DNA from: Chromobacterium sp. IIBBL 290-4
GTDB lineage: Bacteria; Pseudomonadota; Gammaproteobacteria; Burkholderiales; Chromobacteriaceae
Direction of reading: 5' to 3'
DNA: 64,000 nucleotides
NCBI RefSeq assembly: GCF_024207115.1
Contig: NZ_CP100128.1
Span: 4,216,001 to 4,280,000, forward strand
Position numbers and translations under genes: made by a program. How positions within the stretch are numbered: the stretch's first letter is position 1; each line of letters begins with the position of its first letter. This document shows, one piece after another, positions 7,289-15,755 of the stretch. Below the pieces are notes generated by a model, which saw only the letters and a program-made list of their open reading frames with translations, made no database searches and had not been told where the DNA came from.

Positions 7289-9358
7289 TTACTTCGCCGG
7301 GCAATCGCCTTTGCCGCCATGGAAATGAGTCAGGCTTTCCTGTTGCTCAGGGCAGGCCTGCCGCTCTCCGCCGCCGCGGGTCGGGCAGCGCTTGCCGAAC
7401 ATGTCCAACATGCTCTTGGGCCGCCCCTGCCCTTCTATCACCTGATTGAAATAAGCGATCAGCGCCCTGCGCTTGCTGCTGGACAGATCGCGCGTCACCG
7501 GCATCTGGTCCGGATCGTCCATCGGCTTTTCCAGCACGAACTTCAAGATGAAGGCGTTGGCGTCGGCCTGTTCTTTCTTGGAAAAATCAAACAAGCCCTG
7601 GCTCATCACCGGGTAGAGATTGGCGTACTGCTGCAGGATGGGCTGCACATCCTCCCAGGTCACCGGATTGGGGACGACATAGGTGGAACGGACCACGATG
7701 GCGTATTGGTCGAACTGCTGCTGCACCGTCGCCGCGCCATTGGGCGAACTGGGCGCGAAGTTGTAGTTGTAATTGAACAGCTGGCCGTCCATGTAATACC
7801 GCGGATAACCCATCTGCGACGGGCCGCTGACGCGTAGGTCCACCCGTCCCCATTCGGAAGTTTCGCCAGCCAGCTGCGCGAAACGGACCTGCTCCGCCGG
7901 CGCGTTGGTGGTGGGCGGCGCGGCCTTGGGCGTGGTTTGCGGCGGATTGTCGGTGGGGCAATCGCCGGTATCCACTTGCGGCGGCTGGGCGGTCGCCTGC
8001 ACGGATACAGGCTGCTTGGCCAAAGGCACGCCGTATTGGGCGACGTAGACCGCCGATACCGTCTCATTGGCGTTGACGTTCGCGTCGGGATAGCCGCCAT
8101 TGGGGTCCAGCCGCAGCGCGAACTCCTCGGCGCGCACTTCCCAGCCGCCCGCGCCTTCGCAGCACAACAACAGCGCGATGCCGGTATTGGGATTGCCGGA
8201 GGTGATCAGCGCCAGAGGCAGCTGCTTAATGGTGGCCTTCAAGGAGTCGGGAATCGGCACCGCGGCGATGCCGCTGCGGCTGAGCAGGCTGGCATTGCTG
8301 ATATCGACGGTAGCGAGCGGCTGATACTGATCAGGCTGCAGATAAGGACTGGTCGGCAGCTCGGTCGAGTTCAGTTGCGCGATGATGAAGGGCTGCTGCC
8401 AGTATTGCTGGTTGGGATCGCCGCTGCTGACCGCATTGGGGTTGCCGCTGCCGCTCCCGCTGGTGACATTCACCTGGTACGAAGTTTCCAGCGTGCTGCC
8501 GGCGGAGTAAGCCAAGGGCAGCGCATTGCTCAGATCGACATACAAGGTGTCGTCGGCGATTTGCGCGCTGAACCAACCGACATTGGGAAAGTAATCCTGC
8601 GCGTTTGGATAGGCCGAGGCCGGCAACAGGCTGGCGGCCGGAATGAAGCGGCGGCCCAGCACGAAGGACGCCGGCTCCCGCTCCGGATAGGCCGGGCCGA
8701 TGGCGCCCAGCACCAGTCCATAGGAGAAAAAACTGTCGCCCAGACTGGCATCGTAGCCATAGGTGCTCATCCGCAGCGACAAGGCATTGCCCTGGCTTTC
8801 GCTGATGGCTTTCAGTTCTTGCAGCAAAGGGCTGTTGATCGCGTCCAGATTCCAGCTCACATTGGTGAGAATGGTCTGCCAGATGGCCGAGGCGGCGCTA
8901 TCGCCGCGCAGATTGCCGACGCGGTTGAACCATAGGTCGCGAAATGGATTGGGCGCGTAATCGCCGCGCATCAGCACCTGGCCATTGGCGGCGCGCAGGG
9001 TGATGGTCTGGCCGTAAATACAGGAGGCCAACTGCCAATCCGGGTCCAGGTCCACCATTTTGCCGGATGGCTGATCGTCGGTATTGCCGACAATCAGCCC
9101 TATGGCCGCGTCTTCGCCCGCGCTGCGGACTTCTTTGCCGTCCGGCCCCAGCGCGGACTGCACGATGCAATTCTTCAATCCGAAAATGCCGGTGCCCAAT
9201 GGATTCCACCAACCATTGAACTGCTGCCCTTCCTCCGGTTTCTGGAAGTAAGGCTCAAAGGTTTGATTGTCGAAATGACGAGGGTCGTTGTTGACGGTGG
9301 AGACATCCGCCTGAAACAGGCCGGAAAACGCCAGGCGCGGATAGTGCAGATAGCTCAT
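7289..9358 (-). CDS. VioB N-terminal-domain-like protein
   Basis: Protein of about 689 aa matching the N-terminal two thirds of VioB in pattern. It starts MSYLHYPRLAFSGLFQADVS (VioB starts with a comparable SILDFPRIHFRG) and ends with YANLYPVMSQGLFDFSKKEQ and MPVTRDLSSSKRRALIAYF, which correspond to the VioB segment just before its ferritin-like domain. In VioB both parts are one chain of about 1000 aa; here they are two adjacent genes. A low-complexity PPQTTPKAAPPTTNAPAEQ linker lies near residue 495. ATG 9358 is chosen because AAGGAG (9366-9371 complement) precedes it by seven bases; the frame runs open upstream to 9505 without such support. Confidence 0.78.
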   Translation of the reverse strand: MSYLHYPRLAFSGLFQADVSTVNNDPRHFDNQTFEPYFQKPEEGQQFNGWWNPLGTGIFGLKNCIVQSALGPDGKEVRSAGEDAAIGLIVGNTDDQPSGKMVDLDPDWQLASCIYGQTITLRAANGQVLMRGDYAPNPFRDLWFNRVGNLRGDSAASAIWQTILTNVSWNLDAINSPLLQELKAISESQGNALSLRMSTYGYDASLGDSFFSYGLVLGAIGPAYPEREPASFVLGRRFIPAASLLPASAYPNAQDYFPNVGWFSAQIADDTLYVDLSNALPLAYSAGSTLETSYQVNVTSGSGSGNPNAVSSGDPNQQYWQQPFIIAQLNSTELPTSPYLQPDQYQPLATVDISNASLLSRSGIAAVPIPDSLKATIKQLPLALITSGNPNTGIALLLCCEGAGGWEVRAEEFALRLDPNGGYPDANVNANETVSAVYVAQYGVPLAKQPVSVQATAQPPQVDTGDCPTDNPPQTTPKAAPPTTNAPAEQVRFAQLAGETSEWGRVDLRVSGPSQMGYPRYYMDGQLFNYNYNFAPSSPNGAATVQQQFDQYAIVVRSTYVVPNPVTWEDVQPILQQYANLYPVMSQGLFDFSKKEQADANAFILKFVLEKPMDDPDQMPVTRDLSSSKRRALIAYFNQVIEGQGRPKSMLDMFGKRCPTRGGGERQACPEQQESLTHFHGGKGDCPAK

Positions 9359-9467
9359 AGACAAGCTCCTTGGTGGGACAGCTTCCATTCGGGCGACTGC
9401 GGCTGCGGCGACATGCTGACAAGCGGTAAGCGCGCGGGACGAAAAGGGACGCGTGGTCAAACAGCAA

Positions 9468-9492
9468 ACGGCCAGCGATTGGCGCTGGCCGT
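9468..9492 (-). promoter_or_regulatory. perfect 10-bp hairpin in the leader of the VioB-like operon
   Basis: ACGGCCAGCG (9468-9477) and CGCTGGCCGT (9483-9492) are perfectly complementary around a 5-base loop. Read on the minus strand the stem is followed by TTTGCTGTTTG, so it resembles a weak intrinsic terminator or attenuator. It lies about 110 bp upstream of the 9358 start, and no minus-strand gene lies immediately upstream that would need terminating. Confidence 0.45.
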
Positions 9493-9702
9493 CGCGGACT
9501 GACATCCGTCAGCTTGCCGTTTCAAACTAGCCCATTGGCCAGGCAAGCCGACCTGTACCGATGGACAGTCCTCGCCGCTCGCCTTTGCCCTCCGCCCGGA
9601 ACGGCAAATCATCATCCACTTCGCGTCCGCCTATACTGAGTTGCAAGCTTTGCATGCGACGGCTACGGAAATGTCTGGGCGGCGAATTGACTATCGGATG
9701 GA

Positions 9703-10602
9703 TTGGGCGTGGAAAATCTGCTCAAAAAGATGTGCTGGCTGGCGGCCCTACTGCTTGCTGTCCGCGCAGGCGCAGTGGAAGTGGACACGAAAAACATCAC
9801 CTGGGTTTTGTCCGATTGGCCGCCTAATTTCATCGTGGTCAATGGACTGCCCACCGTCGGACAAAACGATGTCTATCTCAAGCTGCTGATGGCCAGGTGG
9901 CCGGAAGCCCGGCACCGCTTTGAGGTCATGAGCACGGCGCGCAGCATATTGGCGCTGCAGAAAGGCAGCCAGGTCTGCCGGCCCAATCTGATTCCCACGC
10001 CCGAGCGTGAAAGATTCGCCTATTTCACGCTAACCCACCTGCAGATGCCGCTGCGAGTAATCATCCGGAGTGACAAGGCCGCCATGGCGCCGCGGGATGC
10101 GCGGGGCGATGTCCTGCTGGGAAAACTGATCGCGCAGCCTGCCTTGAGGGGTATCGCCGCGGCAGGCCGCAGCTATACGGCCGAGATTGACAAGCTATTG
10201 GCGGGCCCGCGCAACGCCAACGTCAAGATGCAGCCCAACCTGCCCTCCAACGAAGGCTTGTTCAAGCTGCTGGAGCTGGGCCGCGCCGACTACACGCTGG
10301 ACTACGAACCCAATTTCAATTACCGGGCCGAGCAGGTCCTCCAGGCCGGCCTGACCAACCTGCCCTTGGCCGGCTCTAAACTGATACCTGTCGGCATTGC
10401 CTGTCCTCGCACGCCATGGGGAAGACAAGCCATCGTCAAGATAGACTCACTGCTGGCGGAAGCCGTGAAAGATCCCGCTTACAGAGAAGCGCAGACGCGC
10501 TGGCTCTCCACCGCCACCATGAGCCGCTACAAGGCTGAGCTGGACCGCTTTTACCGCTGGCGGACCCACCCGGCGCCGCCGGGTGAGTATCCGCCGCCCT
10601 AG
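9703..10602 (+). CDS. periplasmic solute-binding-like protein (TIGR02285 type), orphan
   Basis: Predicted secreted protein of about 299 aa, related to family 3 solute-binding proteins and resembling the TIGR02285 group. The signal peptide is hydrophobic at CWLAALLLAVRAGA, and the mature chain starts ITWVLSDWPPNFIVVNGLPT. A central stretch, SQVCRPNLIPTPERERFAYF, is characteristic of this subgroup. The start is uncertain: the 9703 codon is TTG, GTG 9709 and ATG 9730 are in frame, and none has a strong ribosome site. No transporter partner is adjacent. It diverges from the VioB-like operon and converges with a chemoreceptor. Confidence 0.72.
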   Translation: MGVENLLKKMCWLAALLLAVRAGAVEVDTKNITWVLSDWPPNFIVVNGLPTVGQNDVYLKLLMARWPEARHRFEVMSTARSILALQKGSQVCRPNLIPTPERERFAYFTLTHLQMPLRVIIRSDKAAMAPRDARGDVLLGKLIAQPALRGIAAAGRSYTAEIDKLLAGPRNANVKMQPNLPSNEGLFKLLELGRADYTLDYEPNFNYRAEQVLQAGLTNLPLAGSKLIPVGIACPRTPWGRQAIVKIDSLLAEAVKDPAYREAQTRWLSTATMSRYKAELDRFYRWRTHPAPPGEYPPP

Positions 10603-10615
10603 CGGCGTCAGGGGG

Positions 10616-12250
10616 CTAAACCTGGAACTGGGACACCGACTGTCTCAAATTGCCAGTCACTTCCTCTATCCGCACGATGCTTTCCGAAGCCTGGGTGGCC
10701 GCCACCGCGTTGCCGGACGCCACTTGCGCGATCTGCTCCACATGGCGGGCGATGTCCTGGCTGGCGATGCCCTGCTCTTGCAAGGCGTGCGAGATATCAT
10801 TGACCACCTGCACCACCTGGCTCGCGCTGCCGTGGATCTGCTGAATCAGCTCCCCGCCTTGCTCGGCCAGTTGCAGGCCGGTTTTCACCTTGGCCACGGT
10901 TTCGCTCATGTTCTGCCGCGACAGGTCGGAGCTGGCTTGTATCTCGGCGATCATGTCTGCGGTTTGCTCGGTGGCCTTGGCGGTGCGTTCCGACAGCTTG
11001 CGCACCTCGTCGGCCACCACTGCGAATCCGCGGCCGCTTTCCCCCGCGCGCGCCGCTTCGATGGCGGCATTCAGCGCCAGCAGATTGGTTTGGTCCGCTA
11101 TGTCCTTGATCACCTGCATGATGTTGGAGATGGTGGCGGTTTTGGTCGCCAGATCGGCGATGGCGGATTCGGTGACATCCACCGTCTGGCTGATGTGCTG
11201 CATCTCGGCCACCGCTTTGGCGATGACCTCGCTGCCGGAGGCGGATAACTGGCCGGAGTCCTGCGAAACGGAACGCGCATCTTTGGCGTGCTGGGCGATG
11301 TGATTGATGCTGACGGTGAGCTGCTCCACCGATGCCGCCATCGCCGCCGCGCCTTCGCTCTGGCCTTGAGAGTTGTCAGCCACCATCCTGGCGCCATCCA
11401 CCACATCGGCATTCAAGCGGCCCAGCTCATCGGCGTCGCGGATGATGTCGCCGACCAATTGGCGCAGCTCAAGCTGCATCTGGCGGATATGCTCCAGCAG
11501 GCTGCCGCGTTGCGCGGCGCCGACCTGGATTTCCCGGTCCAGCTTGCCTTCGGCGATCTCGCGCACGATTTGCACCGCCTCGGCCGGCTCCACCCCCAGT
11601 TCGCGCATCACGCTGCGGTACACCCACCACCCCAGCGACAAGGTCACCACCACAAACAGCAGCAACTGCCCGCCCACGCTCAATAACTGCGCCATCAGGA
11701 TCGCATTGATGTCGTCAACGAACAGGCCGGTCCCCACCACCCAGCCCCAGCGCGGCGTGAGCTGGGCGTAAGCGATCTTTTCCTGCGGCTGATCCGAACC
11801 CGGTTTGTCCCACATGTAGCGCGTAAAGCCCTTGCCGCCGCCTTCGCGCAACATCTTGTCGAAAAGATCGCCCAGGTTTTGCCCCTTGGCGTCCTTCACG
11901 CTGTGCATGTCCTTGCCGATCAGCTTGGGATTGGCGCCGTGCGCCAACCATTTCAAATCTTTGTCGAGCGTAAAAAAATACTCTTTGCCGTCAAAGCGCA
12001 GCTTGCTCAGCTCCTGCATCGCCACCCGTTTGGCCTCCGCCTCGGGAACCAGGCCCGCGGCGGCTTGCTCCTCGTGCATGGCGATCAGGCTCGCCGCGTT
12101 TTCCACTTGGCTGCGCACCAAGTCCTGCCTGTCCGAAAACAGCTGCCGTTGCAGAGCATGAATCAACAAGGCGCCCAACACGCAAACCAGCAAGATGGCG
12201 CTGACCGTTTGCAGCAGCAAGCGCATTTTCAGAGAAATGGTTTTCGCCAT
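10616..12250 (-). CDS. methyl-accepting chemotaxis protein with single Cache sensor
   Basis: Inner-membrane chemoreceptor of 544 aa. TM1 is near residues 9-30 ([20 protein letters not shown]). The periplasmic part (about 35-185) has the sCache_2 pattern [20 protein letters not shown] and [15 protein letters not shown]2 follows near 188-212 and then HAMP. The cytoplasmic signalling domain holds the conserved hairpin tip [20 protein letters not shown] and [13 protein letters not shown]. Ligands of this sensor class are often small organic acids, but nothing here identifies one. No pentapeptide CheR tether is seen at the C-terminus. Confidence 0.92.
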   Translation of the reverse strand: MAKTISLKMRLLLQTVSAILLVCVLGALLIHALQRQLFSDRQDLVRSQVENAASLIAMHEEQAAAGLVPEAEAKRVAMQELSKLRFDGKEYFFTLDKDLKWLAHGANPKLIGKDMHSVKDAKGQNLGDLFDKMLREGGGKGFTRYMWDKPGSDQPQEKIAYAQLTPRWGWVVGTGLFVDDINAILMAQLLSVGGQLLLFVVVTLSLGWWVYRSVMRELGVEPAEAVQIVREIAEGKLDREIQVGAAQRGSLLEHIRQMQLELRQLVGDIIRDADELGRLNADVVDGARMVADNSQGQSEGAAAMAASVEQLTVSINHIAQHAKDARSVSQDSGQLSASGSEVIAKAVAEMQHISQTVDVTESAIADLATKTATISNIMQVIKDIADQTNLLALNAAIEAARAGESGRGFAVVADEVRKLSERTAKATEQTADMIAEIQASSDLSRQNMSETVAKVKTGLQLAEQGGELIQQIHGSASQVVQVVNDISHALQEQGIASQDIARHVEQIAQVASGNAVAATQASESIVRIEEVTGNLRQSVSQFQV

Positions 12251-12303
12251 TCAAGTCACACCGGCTGAAATAAAGCTCTAACAATAGCGCATATATTTAT
12301 GTT

Positions 12304-12319
12304 GATTCAATATTGAATC
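12304..12319. promoter_or_regulatory. perfect 16-bp palindrome GATTCAATATTGAATC
   Basis: A perfect palindrome in the AT-rich interval (12251-12519) between the divergent chemoreceptor and the dimethylformamidase-like gene. A related CAATATTGA occurs again about 40 bp to the right. It could be a regulator site serving either gene. It does not fit the FNR consensus spacing. The rest of the interval shows no gene. Confidence 0.4.
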
Positions 12320-12519
12320 TTGACTTTATTGACATTGGTCATTTGCACCAATATTGACTATCTAGACGAAAACAAATAATTGGCGGCAAGAAGGGTTAAA
12401 CCAGGCAAAAGTCGCAAATAACAAAGCCTGCCTTTTGCCAAGCCTGCCGCTGGCGTGCTTGAATCACGTCATCTGCCTGTCACACGCGCTTTTGCGCCAC
12501 TGCACTCCGAGATCAAGCT

Positions 12520-14952
12520 TTGAAAAACTACAATCGCCGGACCGTCCTGTCCGGAATGATCGCCGCCGCGCTGGGCGCGAAAACCTCATTGGCCGTTGCC
12601 AACACCGCAAGCCGCAGCCTGCAGCTCGAAATGTACACCGACGCCAGTTCGGTCGAGCAAGGCGAGACGCTCACTTTCTTTGTCAGGGCCAGCTATGCCG
12701 TTGCGGTTAAGTTGGACCTGTACCTGATCGGCAGCGCGGAAACGCATGTCGCCAGCTTCCACTTGAACGCCGAGGCGCAAGCCACCCGGGCCCGCCCCTA
12801 TCGATACGGCGCGGCCTGGTCGCCAAGCGCCGCCATCTCCACCAGCGCTTACGCGCCTGGCCTGTACATGGCGAAAGTCCATGCCGACCCGCTTCATCGC
12901 GCGAGCGCCTACGTCAGCTACTTCCTGATCCGGCCCCGCGAGCCCGGAGCGCTGTCGAAAATCCTCTTCCTGTGGCCCTTCGCCACCTCGGAGGCCTACA
13001 ACAACTGGGGAGGCCGCTGCCTGTATTCCGACATCTCCCGCGACGGCCTCGCCTCGCCGGTGATTTCCAATCAGCGCCCCAATCCTACGCTGGCGGCCGA
13101 CGTGGCCAGCAATCTCCCGCTGCTGCAGTTCACCCTGAAGCATGGCCTGCCTGTCGAGCATTGCTCCAGCTACGATCTGCACTTCAATCCGGCCTTGCTG
13201 AGCCATTACCGTTTGCTGGTGATTTTTGGGCATGATGAATACTGGTCCTGGGAGATGCGCCAGGCGGTCGAAGCGTTCAAACAGGCTGGCGGCAATATCG
13301 CCAACTTCAGCGGCAATACCTGCTGGTGGCAGGCCCGATTCGCCAAGACCGGCCAAGGCCTGCAGATGACCTGCTACCGCACCGTCGCCGGCATCGATAC
13401 CAAAAGCTATCCGAATGAGGACAATTACGCCCAGGATCCGATCTACAACGACGGCAGCGGGAGAAACCATCTGGCCAGCATCGAGTGGTATCGGGTGCCG
13501 GTGTCCGGGTCGGCAGCCGCCGCCACCTATAAAGAAAGCCGGGATAACAATCTGCCCACCAGCGGAGATCAGGCTTTCTACCCGGAAAACATCATGCTGG
13601 GCGTCAGCTTCCGCTGCGGCTTCATCGCCGGCGCCAATAAGACCCTGCCCAAACCCTTGCCCTACTCCCTGGCCGACGGCGCCTTCCGGCACTGGATTTT
13701 CGCCAACTGCGAGCTCCCTGACGGCGCGACCTTCGGCGAACTTGCCCGGGTGATAGAAAACGAGTGCGAGGTCGATGGCGGCCGGCCCGGCCAAGGCGGC
13801 AGCCCCCGCAACTTCCAAGTGCTGGCGAACTGCCCTTCAACCGATAATTCGCATCATGAGGGCGGCTGGTTCTCAGAGGCCACCATGGGCATCATGGTGG
13901 GCAAGGGCAGCGTATTCAGCGCATCGACCAATCATTGGGCGCGCAACTTCCAGCGGGAAGCGACAACCCGCCACATCACCCTCAATGTCATGCGGCGTCT
14001 GAGCGCCCAGCGCCGCATCCATTCGCTGACCTCGCTGGGCAATGCGGTGATCGCTCTGTTTTCCGACGGCGGCGCCATGATCACTCGCCGGCCCGCGGCG
14101 CTGGCGTCGCAGGATGCCAGAATCTGGTATGACGGCGCCAAGCCCATGCTGTCGGCGCTGAGCGCTCCGCACGGGGTTTACACCGAGCTTGCCGGTGGCA
14201 GAATTTATTTCACCCCCGCCTCGGCAATCGCCGCTCAGCTAAGCGCGGTCTCAGGCCCAGCCGCGCCGCTTGATTTCTGGGATAGCGAACTGGTCTATGC
14301 CGATGGCCGGCCGGTGCTGGCTTGGGCGTCTTGGGCTGACGGCGTCTTGACCGCTTTCAGCGACGACCGCGTCTGCTGGAGCCCGGACGGCCTCAATCTG
14401 GGCGGCGGCGGAAATACCATCGCCGTCGACGCCGGCCCTTCGCCCATCAAGCATATCTGGATAGCCGCCGGCGCGATTTATATCGCCTGCGCCGATCACA
14501 GCTGCTACCGCGCCACAGATCCGGCCAATTTGCGCCAGACGCTGGTTTACCAGGGCAAGGTTCCAATTCTCAATATTGTCGGCTGGAGCCATGGCGCCGT
14601 TTGCGTCCACTTTGCCGATGGACGCATCGCATACAGTCCGGATGGCGTCCGGCTTGATGCGGGCCGCTTGCTAGCCGACAGCCTGGCTCTCAAACCGCTG
14701 GCGATATCGGCTTCGCCAACCGGCTTGCGCGTCTGCTTCGACGGATTGGTTACCGACAGCCCCGACTTGAAGAACCTAGGCGGAGGCGGCAGCACCCGAG
14801 TGCTCTATCAAGGCAACACTTCCGCCGCCAGCATCCAGGCCCTCCACGGCGGGCTGCTGACCCTGTTCAGCGACGGCCGCGCTTACTGGAGCCCCGATGG
14901 CCTGCACCTGGGCGGCGGCGGCAATAGCGTGCTTGCCTATCTCCCCAAATAA
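12520..14952 (+). CDS. secreted N,N-dimethylformamidase beta-subunit-like protein with C-terminal repeats
   Basis: Protein of 810 aa. Residues 5-30 carry a twin-arginine signal (NRRTVLSGMIAAALGAKTSL), which requires the TTG start at 12520. Residues about 145-500 match the large subunit of dimethylformamidase (DMFA2_C type): SEAYNNWGGRCLYSD, VIFGHDEYWSWEMRQAVEAF and GGNIANFSGNTCWWQARF. The C-terminal 300 residues hold a recurring unit, with SPDGLNLGGGG near 617, SPDGVRLD near 703, SPDLKNLGGGG near 745 and SPDGLHLGGGG near 787, suggesting a beta-propeller-like binding module. No small-subunit (DmfA1) gene is adjacent. DMF-family enzymes are usually cytoplasmic, so export is unusual. Actual substrate unknown. 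Confidence 0.75.
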   Translation: MKNYNRRTVLSGMIAAALGAKTSLAVANTASRSLQLEMYTDASSVEQGETLTFFVRASYAVAVKLDLYLIGSAETHVASFHLNAEAQATRARPYRYGAAWSPSAAISTSAYAPGLYMAKVHADPLHRASAYVSYFLIRPREPGALSKILFLWPFATSEAYNNWGGRCLYSDISRDGLASPVISNQRPNPTLAADVASNLPLLQFTLKHGLPVEHCSSYDLHFNPALLSHYRLLVIFGHDEYWSWEMRQAVEAFKQAGGNIANFSGNTCWWQARFAKTGQGLQMTCYRTVAGIDTKSYPNEDNYAQDPIYNDGSGRNHLASIEWYRVPVSGSAAAATYKESRDNNLPTSGDQAFYPENIMLGVSFRCGFIAGANKTLPKPLPYSLADGAFRHWIFANCELPDGATFGELARVIENECEVDGGRPGQGGSPRNFQVLANCPSTDNSHHEGGWFSEATMGIMVGKGSVFSASTNHWARNFQREATTRHITLNVMRRLSAQRRIHSLTSLGNAVIALFSDGGAMITRRPAALASQDARIWYDGAKPMLSALSAPHGVYTELAGGRIYFTPASAIAAQLSAVSGPAAPLDFWDSELVYADGRPVLAWASWADGVLTAFSDDRVCWSPDGLNLGGGGNTIAVDAGPSPIKHIWIAAGAIYIACADHSCYRATDPANLRQTLVYQGKVPILNIVGWSHGAVCVHFADGRIAYSPDGVRLDAGRLLADSLALKPLAISASPTGLRVCFDGLVTDSPDLKNLGGGGSTRVLYQGNTSAASIQALHGGLLTLFSDGRAYWSPDGLHLGGGGNSVLAYLPK

Positions 14953-14984
14953 CGCGTTCGCCATCCGTCTGTGCGGAAATGCGC

Positions 14985-15013
14985 TTGACAACATATCTTA
15001 CGATATATATCTT
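14985..15013 (+). promoter_or_regulatory. promoter for the YqjI-like gene, embedded in palindrome
   Basis: TTGACA at 14985-14990, 17-bp spacer, then TATCTT at 15008-15013 (4 of 6 to consensus). The spacer and -10 lie inside the 58-bp palindrome, so a bound repressor would block RNA polymerase. Confidence 0.6.
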
Positions 15014-15049
15014 ACGATACGTATCGTAAGATATATATCGTAAGATATG
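14992..15049. repeat. 58-bp perfect palindrome, probable operator
   Basis: The bases 14992-15020 are the exact reverse complement of 15021-15049, centred on GATAC/GTATC. Each arm contains two copies of a unit reading ATATCTTACGAT (left) or ATCGTAAGATAT (right), so the site could accept two or more dimers. It overlaps the promoter and reaches the first base of the GGAGG ribosome site (15049-15053) of the PadR/YqjI-like gene. Confidence 0.85.
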
Positions 15050-15058
15050 GAGGCAATG

Positions 15059-15685
15059 ATGAAGCATAGACACATCTGCAATATGTGGACGCACCCCTTG
15101 GCCTGGCTGCGCGCCAACGGCATGGAGAGGCGGCGCGGCGGCCATCGCGGCGGCGGCGACGGCGAAATGACGCGCGGACGCAAGTTCGGCGCCGAGGATC
15201 TGCAACTGCTGCTGCTCGCATTGATCAGCGAGCGTCCCGCGCACGGCTATGAGCTGATCAAGGAGCTGGCCGCCCGCTCCAATGGCTACTACAGCCCCAG
15301 CCCGGGCATGGTCTATCCCGCCTTGACCTATCTGGAAGAACTGTCCCAAGTCACCGTCGAGGCGCATGGCAACCGCAAAAGCTACTCCCTCGCGCCGGAG
15401 GGAATGTCCAGGCTGGATAGTCAGCGCGAGCATGTGGATCTAATGCTGGCCAAGCTGCGCCATGTCGGCCGCAAGATGGAATTGGCGCGCCGCGCCTACG
15501 CCGGCGAGGAGATCGGCGAGCAAGGCGCGGCCGGATGGACCAAGGAAATGATAGAGGCCCGCCGCGCGCTCAAGCATGCCTTGCTGCTGCGGGACGACGC
15601 CGACGAGGCTGAACAACAGCGCATCGCCGCTATTTTGCGCCGGGCGACAGCGGAAATCATCGGCGAAGCCATGCCGGGCTGTTGA
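15059..15685 (+). CDS. yqjI: PadR-family metal-responsive repressor, YqjI-like
   Basis: Predicted repressor of about 208 aa. The winged helix (about residues 45-125) contains LLLLALISERPAHGYELIKE and YYSPSPGMVYPALTYLEE, the PadR core most like E. coli YqjI. The N-terminal extension has His and Cys residues (MKHRHICNMWTH, then GGHRGGG), a reduced version of the His/Cys-rich nickel-binding tail of YqjI. The next gene encodes a siderophore-interacting reductase, the partner that YqjI represses in E. coli. ATG 15059 is chosen: GGAGG at 15049-15053 is five bases upstream. Codons at 15047 and 15056 are in frame but poorly spaced. Autoregulation through the 58-bp palindrome is likely. Confidence 0.85.
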   Translation: MKHRHICNMWTHPLAWLRANGMERRRGGHRGGGDGEMTRGRKFGAEDLQLLLLALISERPAHGYELIKELAARSNGYYSPSPGMVYPALTYLEELSQVTVEAHGNRKSYSLAPEGMSRLDSQREHVDLMLAKLRHVGRKMELARRAYAGEEIGEQGAAGWTKEMIEARRALKHALLLRDDADEAEQQRIAAILRRATAEIIGEAMPGC

Positions 15686-15755
15686 CATACAAACGGCGCG
15701 CCGCCCGGCCAGGCCGGACTCGCCGGCGAAGCCAAACCAATCAAAGGAGCTGGTT

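Noticed and set aside
12304..12319. FNR/Anr box at the 16-bp palindrome
   Set aside because: The half-sites TTGAT and ATCAA are not placed with the required four-base spacing.
12991..14952. Recurrent GGCGGCGGC tracts in the dimethylformamidase-like gene as DNA repeats
   Set aside because: They are explained by the repeated LGGGG codons of the protein module.
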